Shown here piece by piece: positions 1-5,785 of a stretch of 5,785 bases of DNA. Within the stretch, counting starts at the first letter, position 1. Each line of letters opens with the position of its first letter. The notes beneath the pieces are model-generated. The model saw nothing but the letters and a program-made list of their open reading frames with translations. It did no database searches and had not been told where the DNA came from. The DNA comes from Caryophanales bacterium (GTDB lineage Bacteria > Bacillota_I > Bacilli_A > RFN20 > CAG-826), in assembly GCA_022781015.1 (NCBI GenBank), contig JALEUF010000006.1, positions 1 to 5,785 on the forward strand, in the 5' to 3' direction. The position numbers and the translations under genes were made by a program.

Positions 1-7
1 TCTCCTT
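1..7 (-). promoter_or_regulatory. Probable ribosome binding site of a further downstream gene
   Basis: Directly after the lipoprotein TAA stop (10-8) the minus strand reads AAGGAGA to the window edge. This is a good Shine-Dalgarno sequence with no start codon yet in view, so another gene of the same operon probably begins a few bases beyond position 1. Confidence 0.6.
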
Positions 8-1837
8 TTATTTCAAATTAGAAGCCGAATCAATCCAAACAAATGTAGATGGATTGGAATTATTGGTCTGAACTTCATTTACTTTCATTGTTGAATCTAG
101 TTTCGTAAATTCAGGGTTAAATAAAGAACAGGTAAATCCAATGTCCTTATCTTTGTATGCGGAAGAAACCCCATCCAAAGGCAAGCTAACAACCAGATAT
201 TCAGAAGATACCTCTAAAGTAATTCCAGCCTGCAAAATAGCTTTGTTTTTGTTATCTGGGCCTAACATAAAGTAATCTTTAACAGTCTTTTCTTTTAGTT
301 TTATTCTTAAACACCAAGTAGAGTTATTTCTAGCAGTAGAATCCTTACTAGAGGCGTCGAAATAGAAGGTGATTGAATAATTACTCATCAAAGTCTCGTC
401 GATGGCCTTAACCCTTAATTTAAGGGCGCTTTCTTTCCTATAAACATCAACTGGATTGCCTTTAATTAAGCCAACGGAGGTTAAATATGGAGTCGTATCT
501 TTTTCTGGGTTGTAATCATTAGAGAATAATTCCCCATTAGAATCAATCCAAGTGAATGTAGATGGGTTTGACATGCTCGCCTTGCCATGTTCGCTAGTCA
601 TTGTAACCATTACTTTTTGAGTAGTTAAATCAGCCGAAGCAAGAGCAAACGCAATAGGCTTAGAAACATATTTTTCGTTGATTAATGACAATGAATAGCA
701 AAGATACATATATCTATCATCAACCATTACAGATAACTTGTTTTTGCTAGCGACATCTTTGTTTAGATTTGGGCCGCCTAAATAGAAGAAATTGCTAACT
801 CCTCCAACTGGAGTAAGTCTTATACACCAAGAATTTTCATCTCTAACAGTTTTTCCATATTCTCCGCCATCGAAATAGAACCAATAAGCTGAATTTTCAC
901 CCCATCCAGCTCCTTTATTGTCTAACCTAAAGGCAACCTCATCATCTTTTCTAAATACACCTATATCAATTTCTGGGTGATTAGCAGAAGTGGTATTTCC
1001 TGCTTTTAAACTACCATATCCCAATTTATATTCATGGGCATCCTTTGTTTCATCATAAGTAGGAACAGGAGGGATAGAAAGGCTATTTTTATCATAAATG
1101 AAGTAGGTATCCGGCTTTTGCGGGTTGGCAAAATTCCCTTTGTATGTTAATCCATACCACATCTTCGAATTAGTAGTCTTTGATGAATATTTATCAACCA
1201 ATCCGAAAGCAACTCCAATCTTAGTATCGCGTTTGATTCCTATTTGTTTATAAGGAATAGACATTTCAATTGAATAACCTTCATCTACATCGCCTTCCTT
1301 GTTCATTGTGCCATTTAGAATGGCTTCATATTGAACTAAGCCAGTCCAAGAAGACCAGCCAGACCCATTTCCAACAAGAACACGCGTTTTATTGTGGATA
1401 CCTAGATTAATTTGATAATCATCAGATTGAGGACGCTCACCTCCGTTTAGAAGGGTGTCTAGATATATTTCTACGGAGTCGCTTAAGGAAACGTTATTGC
1501 CGTTATCATTGCCAACTGTTAATAAATTTGGATCGGTAACTTTAACAAATACACATAGTTCCTTTTCGCCTCTATAGAGCTTAAAATCAGCCTTATATCT
1601 TTGGTTTTCTGTGTTATTAGCAGATTTTGATTGATAGGTTATTGAATAAGTAGATGAAGCATATTCGCTTTTCCAGGCATCTTCGTCATCTTTCCCATCA
1701 ATATTTAATTCAGGGTTTTCAAAATTGCCGTTATAAGAGAAAGCGTCATGGCTATCCATATAAGGGTCATCTACTTTTATCCCGCAGGAAGCAAGTAAAG
1801 AAGGAAGCAAAATCATTAGAAGTAGTTTGCGTTTCAT
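8..1837 (-). CDS. Surface lipoprotein with CBM9/DOMON-like domain and two duplicated C-terminal domains
   Basis: This 609-residue protein has a type II signal peptide (MKRKLLLMILLPSLLASC) whose lipobox LASC puts the lipidated cysteine at residue 18, so it should be anchored on the outer face of the membrane. Domain 1 (about 38-255) resembles family 9 carbohydrate-binding modules: LNIDGKDDEDAW at 44-55, ELCVFVKVTDPNL at 93-105, SDSVEIYLD at 119-127, and DEGYSIEMSIPY at 185-196. Domains 2 (about 265-440) and 3 (about 445-609) are copies of each other at a constant 171-residue offset, sharing FYFD, WC(I/L)R, GP and NPSTF(T/V)WIDS. Domain 1 shows the same order of elements, so all three may be one fold. 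No catalytic motif is seen, so capture or display of glycans at the cell surface is inferred. It does not resemble a periplasmic-type sugar-binding protein. The ATG is supported by GGAGG 6 bases upstream and by overlap with the preceding small gene. Confidence 0.88.
   Translation of the reverse strand: MKRKLLLMILLPSLLASCGIKVDDPYMDSHDAFSYNGNFENPELNIDGKDDEDAWKSEYASSTYSITYQSKSANNTENQRYKADFKLYRGEKELCVFVKVTDPNLLTVGNDNGNNVSLSDSVEIYLDTLLNGGERPQSDDYQINLGIHNKTRVLVGNGSGWSSWTGLVQYEAILNGTMNKEGDVDEGYSIEMSIPYKQIGIKRDTKIGVAFGLVDKYSSKTTNSKMWYGLTYKGNFANPQKPDTYFIYDKNSLSIPPVPTYDETKDAHEYKLGYGSLKAGNTTSANHPEIDIGVFRKDDEVAFRLDNKGAGWGENSAYWFYFDGGEYGKTVRDENSWCIRLTPVGGVSNFFYLGGPNLNKDVASKNKLSVMVDDRYMYLCYSLSLINEKYVSKPIAFALASADLTTQKVMVTMTSEHGKASMSNPSTFTWIDSNGELFSNDYNPEKDTTPYLTSVGLIKGNPVDVYRKESALKLRVKAIDETLMSNYSITFYFDASSKDSTARNNSTWCLRIKLKEKTVKDYFMLGPDNKNKAILQAGITLEVSSEYLVVSLPLDGVSSAYKDKDIGFTCSLFNPEFTKLDSTMKVNEVQTNNSNPSTFVWIDSASNLK
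26..367 (-). repeat. Internal duplication, copy 2 (lipoprotein residues 491-604)
   Basis: This is the partner of the copy at 539-880. Landmarks are FYFD (491-494), WCLR (508-511), GP (526-527) and NPSTFVWIDS (595-604). Away from these landmarks the two copies differ considerably, so the duplication is old, with the closing motif kept most strictly. Confidence 0.85.
539..880 (-). repeat. Internal duplication, copy 1 (lipoprotein residues 320-433)
   Basis: This segment of the lipoprotein matches residues 491-604 without net gaps at an offset of 171 residues. Shared landmarks in order are FYFD (320-323), WCIR (337-340), GP (355-356) and NPSTFTWIDS (424-433). The DNA is still alike at the end of the copy: 540-568 matches 27-55 at 25 of 29 bases by my count. 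Confidence 0.85.
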
Positions 1838-1965
1838 AAATTGCCTCCAAAAATGGCTAAATCGGTTGATGTAGCACCCTTAGCAATTACATAAATCAAG
1901 CAAAATAGGACGATTGCTAAAATCAAAGAGGCCCAAACAGCTATAACAATAACATTTCTTTTCAT
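1834..1965 (-). CDS. Small single-span membrane protein, 43 residues, function unknown
   Basis: This short gene fills the interval between the GH43 enzyme and the lipoprotein. It starts MKRNVIVIAVW and ends DLAIFGGNL. Residues 4-28 form one uninterrupted hydrophobic span. Lys2 and Arg3 lie before it and Lys29 after it, so the positive-inside rule weakly favours a cytoplasmic N terminus and an outward C-terminal tail of about 15 residues. There is no cysteine lipobox and no clear signal-peptidase site. Evidence that it is real: its ATG overlaps the GH43 TGA stop as ATGA, its own TGA overlaps the lipoprotein ATG as ATGA, and an AAGGAGGG ribosome binding site lies 4 bases before its start. I do not recognise a family. 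It could help the transporter or the lipoprotein, act as a small membrane regulator, or serve mainly to couple translation. A degenerate remnant of a longer membrane protein is possible but less likely given the intact signals. Confidence 0.82.
   Translation of the reverse strand: MKRNVIVIAVWASLILAIVLFCLIYVIAKGATSTDLAIFGGNL
1844..1848 (-). promoter_or_regulatory. Ribosome binding site of the lipoprotein gene
   Basis: The minus strand reads GGAGG, 6 bases before the lipoprotein ATG at 1837. It lies within the Gly-Gly codons near the end of the small membrane protein, so the last residues of that protein are partly fixed by this signal. It supports the lipoprotein start and independent initiation alongside coupling. 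Confidence 0.85.
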
Positions 1966-3941
1966 AAAACCCTCCTTGCTTTGAAATCACTAAATTCAAC
2001 ATTGGAATTTTCGCTTCGATAAAGTCCATCGCGCCCAAAAGTATTTAATGAAGGATGATAAATACTAAACATCAAGGAATCATCTAGATAGATATTTAAC
2101 AAAGAATCTTTGTAACTAACCCTTAATGAATATTCTTTATTCTCTTCGATAGGAAGTGGCTTATCAAAAATCCTCGTGGCCTTATATCTATAATCATCAA
2201 TTACTAAAAGTTTATTTCTAAATCCTACAAATAAACCATTTAAATGATGCCTACACTGAATGGTATCTTTAGAAAAGGAAGTTACATTCAATAAGATCCC
2301 TGCTTCTGAATAAGGAGTATATCCTTTATTAACAAACTTAACGCTTACTTCATTGTTTCCTTCAATTTCATTAATTTGGAATTTATCTATTTTCTCTTCG
2401 CTAGAGAAGTTTGAATAAGATTCTAAAGATTTAATTTCTTCCAGTTTCAAACCGACTATTTGAACCTTATTTTCATCAAATTCGATATAGAGGGTCCCCT
2501 CTTTTTCTAGTTCTACCGTTCCTAGCGAAACAAATAATGAAGCGAATTCAGATTTATTAGAATCGATTTTATACGGCTTCCCATTAACCTTAATTGTGGT
2601 TTTTTCTTTCCAAGCTAATAACAAAGACAGCTCATAATTTGTCTTATCTTTGGCTACATAATCAAAACAAATTTTCCCGTTTTCATTATTAAGGAATTTA
2701 GAAGAATAATAACCAGGGATGGCACGTTTGAATTGGTTATCTTCAACATTTGAATAACCAAAGAATCCAACGTGATTTCCTTTTTCTTTCTTGTAACCCA
2801 AAACACCAGGAAGGATAGAATCAAAACAAGAAACATTAGCTGTGTCGATATAGATATATAACTTATCTTTATTCTCAATCCTAACTGTATGAGAATAATT
2901 AAAATCAAAATTATTTATAGACTTTTCGACTACATGTCCATCATGAATTAAGGAAATATAACCATTTGCAAAAGATAAAGAATATCCATTTCCTAATTCT
3001 ATAATGGCCTTATCATCCATAAAGGCTTCTAGGACAAATTCTTTTTTAGCAGGATTAGCAAAATTAAATACGGTTTCTTTTTCTTTTCCCCTATAGTAAT
3101 TTGTAGGCTTACGGTATTTTTCTACCTCAAAGAAAGTAGGGGAAGTGCTTACATTTCCATCTTTAATTAATAACCTGTCGAAATTTACTACTCTTTTATG
3201 TCTACCTAGGGCATTTGTCATCCCATGATAGAAAATTAGATAAGAACATAGATCAGGAGATAAAACTTCGCTAGAATGTCCTAGTTTTGATATAGGAGTA
3301 TCCGTGCTAATAATTAATGGATTATTAATTCCATCAACATAAGGTCCATCTAAATGTCTAGAAACGGCATAATTGACCCTATATCCGGTCGCACAATAAT
3401 GGTTCCCACAATAGAAAAGATAATATTTGCCTTCGTAATTGATTAATGATGGTCCTTCGGTCCAACCATCCAAAGATAAAGGAATTAAGCGGTGGTTAGA
3501 TACATTCCCGTTTTCATCCATATCTAAGATGATGGTTCCACTAGAAGAAGCTCTTAGGAAATGTAATTTGCCTTCCTTGCAAACAAATAAGCTTCCATCA
3601 ATCATCGAATTGATATTATCAGTAATTCTAATAAATGGACCAGTTGGAGAAGTAGAAGTAAATACATAATGGCCATTCCCTCTAGGAGAAGTAACCATAT
3701 AGAATTTACCAAATGCATATAAAACTTCTGGGGCAAAGGAACAAATTGCTTTAGGATCACTAGTTATCTCGCCTAAATCTTCATAATTAATTAAATCAAG
3801 CGAAGAATAAACCCTAGGTAACCCTTCTGGATTAGCAGAGGTAAAGTATAAATAATAAGTTCCGTCATGTCTTAAAACATAGGGATCCCCATAATCGCGG
3901 AAATTATTCTCTTTGAAATCAATCGGATTGCAGTGCTTCAT
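1962..3941 (-). CDS. Glycoside hydrolase family 43 enzyme with C-terminal beta-sandwich modules, probably cytoplasmic
   Basis: This 659-residue protein is a probable inverting glycosidase (arabinofuranosidase, xylosidase or related). The GH43 triad is visible: base Asp19 in YGDPYVL, pKa-tuning Asp115 in MIDGSLFV, and acid Glu162 in WTEGPSL. His222 in LGHSSEV matches the conserved propeller histidine, and FYHGMTN (237-243) closes the catalytic part at about residue 275. The remaining 380 residues look like three modules: a concanavalin-A-like sheet at about 290-400 (HTVRIE, VGFFGYS), a CBM6-like sandwich at about 405-500 (IKVNGKPY, GTLYIEF), and a second concanavalin-A-like domain at about 510-657 (YSLRVSYKDSLLNIYLDD, GLYRSE, VEFSDF). 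These module calls are by eye. There is no signal peptide, and codons before the ATG add neither a better start nor a hydrophobic segment, so it probably acts on imported oligosaccharides. The start overlaps the permease stop by one base and has only a weak ribosome binding site. Exact substrate and subfamily are unknown. Confidence 0.9.
   Translation of the reverse strand: MKHCNPIDFKENNFRDYGDPYVLRHDGTYYLYFTSANPEGLPRVYSSLDLINYEDLGEITSDPKAICSFAPEVLYAFGKFYMVTSPRGNGHYVFTSTSPTGPFIRITDNINSMIDGSLFVCKEGKLHFLRASSSGTIILDMDENGNVSNHRLIPLSLDGWTEGPSLINYEGKYYLFYCGNHYCATGYRVNYAVSRHLDGPYVDGINNPLIISTDTPISKLGHSSEVLSPDLCSYLIFYHGMTNALGRHKRVVNFDRLLIKDGNVSTSPTFFEVEKYRKPTNYYRGKEKETVFNFANPAKKEFVLEAFMDDKAIIELGNGYSLSFANGYISLIHDGHVVEKSINNFDFNYSHTVRIENKDKLYIYIDTANVSCFDSILPGVLGYKKEKGNHVGFFGYSNVEDNQFKRAIPGYYSSKFLNNENGKICFDYVAKDKTNYELSLLLAWKEKTTIKVNGKPYKIDSNKSEFASLFVSLGTVELEKEGTLYIEFDENKVQIVGLKLEEIKSLESYSNFSSEEKIDKFQINEIEGNNEVSVKFVNKGYTPYSEAGILLNVTSFSKDTIQCRHHLNGLFVGFRNKLLVIDDYRYKATRIFDKPLPIEENKEYSLRVSYKDSLLNIYLDDSLMFSIYHPSLNTFGRDGLYRSENSNVEFSDFKARRVL
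1970..1977 (-). promoter_or_regulatory. Ribosome binding site of the 43-residue membrane protein
   Basis: The minus strand reads AAGGAGGG and ends 4 bases before the ATG at 1965. It is the strongest ribosome binding site in the window and lies inside the last codons of the GH43 gene (Arg-Arg-Val-Leu-stop). Its strength and spacing are a main reason for accepting the small gene as translated. Confidence 0.85.
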
Positions 3942-4879
3942 TATTCTTTGACCCCACTCATCGTAATAGAACCTACAAACATGTTCCTGAATATTAAGAA
4001 GAAGACAATCATAGGTATAGAGCTAACAAAAGCGCCGGCCATCATAACAGGGAATTCAAGATTGCCTCCTGTATCGCTATTTAATAGGTTTAAAACAACT
4101 TGTACAGTCCTTATGTTCTCGTTTGTTAAATATAAAGAAGGTGCAAAATAGTCATTCCAAATTCCTACAAACCAGAAAATTATCTGCGCAAAAATGGCAT
4201 TTTTTGCTAAAGGGAGTGCGATTTGCCAATACATCCTAAAGAAAGAAGAACCATCTATTTTTGCTGATTCGATAATAGAATCATGGATAGCTCCTTTCAT
4301 ATATGTAATAAGGAAGAACATCATGGAAATTCTTCCAAATAGACCAGGAATTATAATTGGCCAAAGCGTTCCGATTAAACCCATCGAATCATAGGCTCTA
4401 TATTGAGGAAGCATGACTGCGCTATAAGGAATCATCATACCGACCATGATGGTAATTAATAATGCTTTCTTATGTCTAAAATGCATCTTAGCAAAAGCAA
4501 AAGCCGCCAAGGAAGAAACAAAAGTTCCAACCGGAATAATGCTGATTTCAATGATAACAGTATTTAAAATAGCCCTACCGAAATCATATTTGTTGAATAG
4601 CTTTTCAAATACACCCCAGTTAGGATTAGCAGACCAAAGAATTAAATCTAAGGACATGTTTTCAGCAACGCTTTTTAAGGCACTAGCAAACATCCAATAG
4701 AATGGGAAAAGCATTGTAAGGGCTAATAAAATGACAATTACGGTAGAAACAACATAAATTATCTTTTCCGATGTGGAAAAACGTGAAAATCTCGCGAATT
4801 TCTTTTTCTTGCTATTTGATGCTTCTTCGCTTTGGGCAAGAGCCAAAGGAACATTGTTCAATAACTCAACTCTATCCAT
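3941..4879 (-). CDS. ABC sugar transporter permease, MalG type (CUT1)
   Basis: This 312-residue protein is the second membrane subunit of the CUT1 importer and would pair with the MalF-type permease encoded just upstream. A polar, lysine-rich N-terminal tail (about 1-38) precedes the first span (39-62), which ends in the family-typical FPFYWM. Further spans lie near 105-130, 138-158, 170-193, 229-247 and 281-301. The ATPase-contact EAA loop is at 204-223 (ESAKIDGSSFFRMYWQIALP), and WNDYFAP at 241-247 is another typical MalG-family stretch. The length is slightly above the usual 270-300 because of the N-terminal tail. The ATG at 4879 is chosen because the frame is closed by TGA four codons upstream. 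No good ribosome binding site sits directly before it, so translation is probably coupled to the preceding gene, whose stop is 2 bases away. The TAA stop shares one base with the next ATG (TAATG). No ATPase gene is present here; such importers often use a shared MsmK-like ATPase, which is inference for this case. Confidence 0.96.
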   Translation of the reverse strand: MDRVELLNNVPLALAQSEEASNSKKKKFARFSRFSTSEKIIYVVSTVIVILLALTMLFPFYWMFASALKSVAENMSLDLILWSANPNWGVFEKLFNKYDFGRAILNTVIIEISIIPVGTFVSSLAAFAFAKMHFRHKKALLITIMVGMMIPYSAVMLPQYRAYDSMGLIGTLWPIIIPGLFGRISMMFFLITYMKGAIHDSIIESAKIDGSSFFRMYWQIALPLAKNAIFAQIIFWFVGIWNDYFAPSLYLTNENIRTVQVVLNLLNSDTGGNLEFPVMMAGAFVSSIPMIVFFLIFRNMFVGSITMSGVKE

Positions 4880-4881
4880 AA

Positions 4882-4907
4882 TTAAATATCAAACATCTTG
4901 CTCCTCT
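4882..4907 (-). promoter_or_regulatory. Possible reinitiation signal at the permease-permease junction
   Basis: The minus strand carries AGAGGAG (4907-4901), then an ATG at 4896 that reads Met-Phe-Asp-Ile-stop in the frame of the first permease. The second permease ATG follows 2 bases after that stop. The Shine-Dalgarno-like element is about 21 bases from the true start, which is too far for direct use, so ribosomes loaded here could only reach it by terminating and restarting. This may be chance. Confidence 0.25.
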
Positions 4908-5785
4908 TGAATTGAATAATGGTAACTAAGGCAATAACAACGGCTAAGCTGACAGCTGCTGCTGAAGCCATCCCATATTTCCCGTCTTCTATACCATATG
5001 TCCAAATGTAATAAATAATTGTCTGTGCAGGTTTTGTACCTTTAGTAAATATTGCTGCATCGGCATAAGCCTGCAAGTGAGAAATGATTTGGGTTACTAC
5101 TAAATAGAAAGTAGTAGGAGAAACCATCGGAACAGTGATATGCATGAATTGTTGCCATCTAGATGCCCCATCGATTTCAGAACATTCATAATAATCATCA
5201 GGGACATTATTGAGCCCGGCAGCATATAGAATCATCGTTCCACCCATGCCACCCCAGACACCTTTTATAAAGATAGCAATCTTAATCAAGAAGAAATCGT
5301 TATTATCAAACCAGTTGATATGAAGATTAAACATCTTGTTGATCAAACCATATTCATAATTGAACATGTATTGCCAAATAACGCAGATTGAAACAGCACT
5401 AGTAACGGCAGGCAAATAGAACAGCAAGGACAAAAGCTTTGACCCGTGTGCTAATTGCTTCAAATAAACAGCTAGCAGCAATCCTGCGGTTATCCCTAAT
5501 GGAATTGATAAAAGCAAGACAACCGTATTAGATACCGCATTAATGAAATCCTTGTTCTTAAAAAGGTTGATGTAGTTATTAAAACCAACCCACTTACCGC
5601 TATCCCTAATCGGATTATAGTCGGTGAAAGATTGATATATGGAAAACCCAGATGAAACTAGGGTGAAAATAATAAAGCCAATTAAAGGAACTAGAATGAA
5701 TAAGAAAGCTGTTCTTTCTTCTTTCTTCGCGCTTTTAGAAAGCTTTTCCTTCTTTTTCGAATTCTCTAAGGCGTAATTTTCTAAC
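4882..5785 (-). CDS. ABC sugar transporter permease, MalF type (CUT1), 5' end cut by window edge
   Basis: This is one of two integral membrane subunits that form the channel of a CUT1-type ABC importer for oligosaccharides. The frame is open from the TAA stop at 4884-4882 to the window edge, giving at least 300 residues. A basic, lysine-rich N-terminal segment (visible residues 9-24) is followed by a first membrane span at about 26-49, then a motif common in this family, SFTDYNP (52-58), and VGFNNY at 66-71. The EAA loop that docks on the ATPase is at about 200-219 (ECSEIDGASRWQQF, then P). Further hydrophobic spans lie on either side. MalF-type permeases are usually about 290-320 residues, so only a few N-terminal residues should be missing. 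The TTG at 5517-5515 is internal to the first conserved region and is not the start. The second permease begins 2 bases after the stop. The sugar specificity cannot be read from the sequence. Confidence 0.95.
   Translation of the reverse strand, partial: LENYALENSKKKEKLSKSAKKEERTAFLFILVPLIGFIIFTLVSSGFSIYQSFTDYNPIRDSGKWVGFNNYINLFKNKDFINAVSNTVVLLLSIPLGITAGLLLAVYLKQLAHGSKLLSLLFYLPAVTSAVSICVIWQYMFNYEYGLINKMFNLHINWFDNNDFFLIKIAIFIKGVWGGMGGTMILYAAGLNNVPDDYYECSEIDGASRWQQFMHITVPMVSPTTFYLVVTQIISHLQAYADAAIFTKGTKPAQTIIYYIWTYGIEDGKYGMASAAAVSLAVVIALVTIIQFKRSKMFDI

Noticed and set aside
1654..1839. Plus-strand open frame of 61 codons opposite the lipoprotein signal-peptide region
   Set aside because: It lies antisense to a well-supported gene, its product is rich in His, Arg and Lys without domain character, and it looks like chance.
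1838..1961. The interval between the GH43 gene and the lipoprotein as a non-coding regulatory spacer
   Set aside because: It is filled exactly by a short frame with matching overlaps and a strong ribosome binding site, and I saw no convincing hairpin or promoter in it.
1962..1964. TGA as a recoded tryptophan codon (Mollicutes-type code)
   Set aside because: Two genes end at TGA exactly at ATGA junctions, and tryptophans checked in the proteins use TGG, so the standard code explains the data.
2654..2908. Minus-strand 84-codon frame inside the GH43 gene, rich in Ile and Leu
   Set aside because: It is an alternative frame of AT-rich coding DNA in the middle of the GH43 extension. The hydrophobic look comes from frame-shifted AT-rich codons, and nothing suggests that it is translated.
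3941..3990. An upstream start that would give the GH43 enzyme a signal peptide
   Set aside because: Codons before the ATG encode a polar stretch without ATG, GTG or TTG nearby and without a hydrophobic core, and the region is the coding end of the permease.
3439..4700. Plus-strand open frames opposite the GH43 N terminus and the second permease
   Set aside because: All are antisense to clear family members, lack recognisable domains, and read as complements of membrane-span or propeller codons.
4882..5517. A 211-residue permease starting at the TTG at 5517
   Set aside because: The frame continues upstream without a stop and encodes the expected basic tail, first membrane span and SFTDYNP motif, so this TTG is internal and the gene is cut by the window edge.

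Overview
The window looks like part of one carbohydrate-use operon from an AT-rich, Gram-positive-type bacterium. Every supported gene lies on the minus strand, so transcription runs from position 5785 towards position 1. The DNA is AT-rich, the genes are packed with overlapping stop and start codons, strong GGAGG-type ribosome binding sites are present, and the lipoprotein has a classic LxxC lipobox. This suggests a Bacillota lineage, perhaps a gut-type or Mollicutes-allied Bacilli group. That placement is an inference. Tryptophan is encoded by TGG where I checked, and TGA serves as the natural stop of two genes, so the standard bacterial code fits.

In transcription order the window holds five genes. 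(1) A MalF-type ABC sugar permease, 4882-5785, cut by the window edge; its reading frame stays open to the end, so it is longer than the part beginning with the internal TTG at 5517. (2) A MalG-type ABC sugar permease, 3941-4879. (3) A 659-residue glycoside hydrolase family 43 (GH43) enzyme, 1962-3941, with a five-bladed-propeller-type catalytic domain and a long C-terminal extension that looks like three beta-sandwich modules. (4) A 43-residue single-span membrane protein, 1834-1965, joined to both neighbours by ATGA overlaps and preceded by a near-perfect ribosome binding site. (5) A 609-residue lipoprotein, 8-1837, with a CBM9/DOMON-like N-terminal domain followed by two clearly duplicated domains.

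The likely joint role is uptake of pentose-containing or similar plant-type oligosaccharides by a CUT1-family ABC importer, cleavage of the imported sugars in the cytoplasm by the GH43 enzyme, and glycan contact at the cell surface by the lipoprotein. No solute-binding protein or ATPase is present, so they must be encoded elsewhere. The seven bases after the lipoprotein stop codon (AAGGAGA on the minus strand) look like a ribosome binding site, so the operon probably continues past position 1.

No non-coding gap exceeds a few bases. I saw no internal promoter, terminator, RNA gene, mobile element or CRISPR array. The least ordinary items are the 43-residue membrane protein, the three-domain lipoprotein, and a GH43 enzyme that carries lectin-like modules but no export signal.
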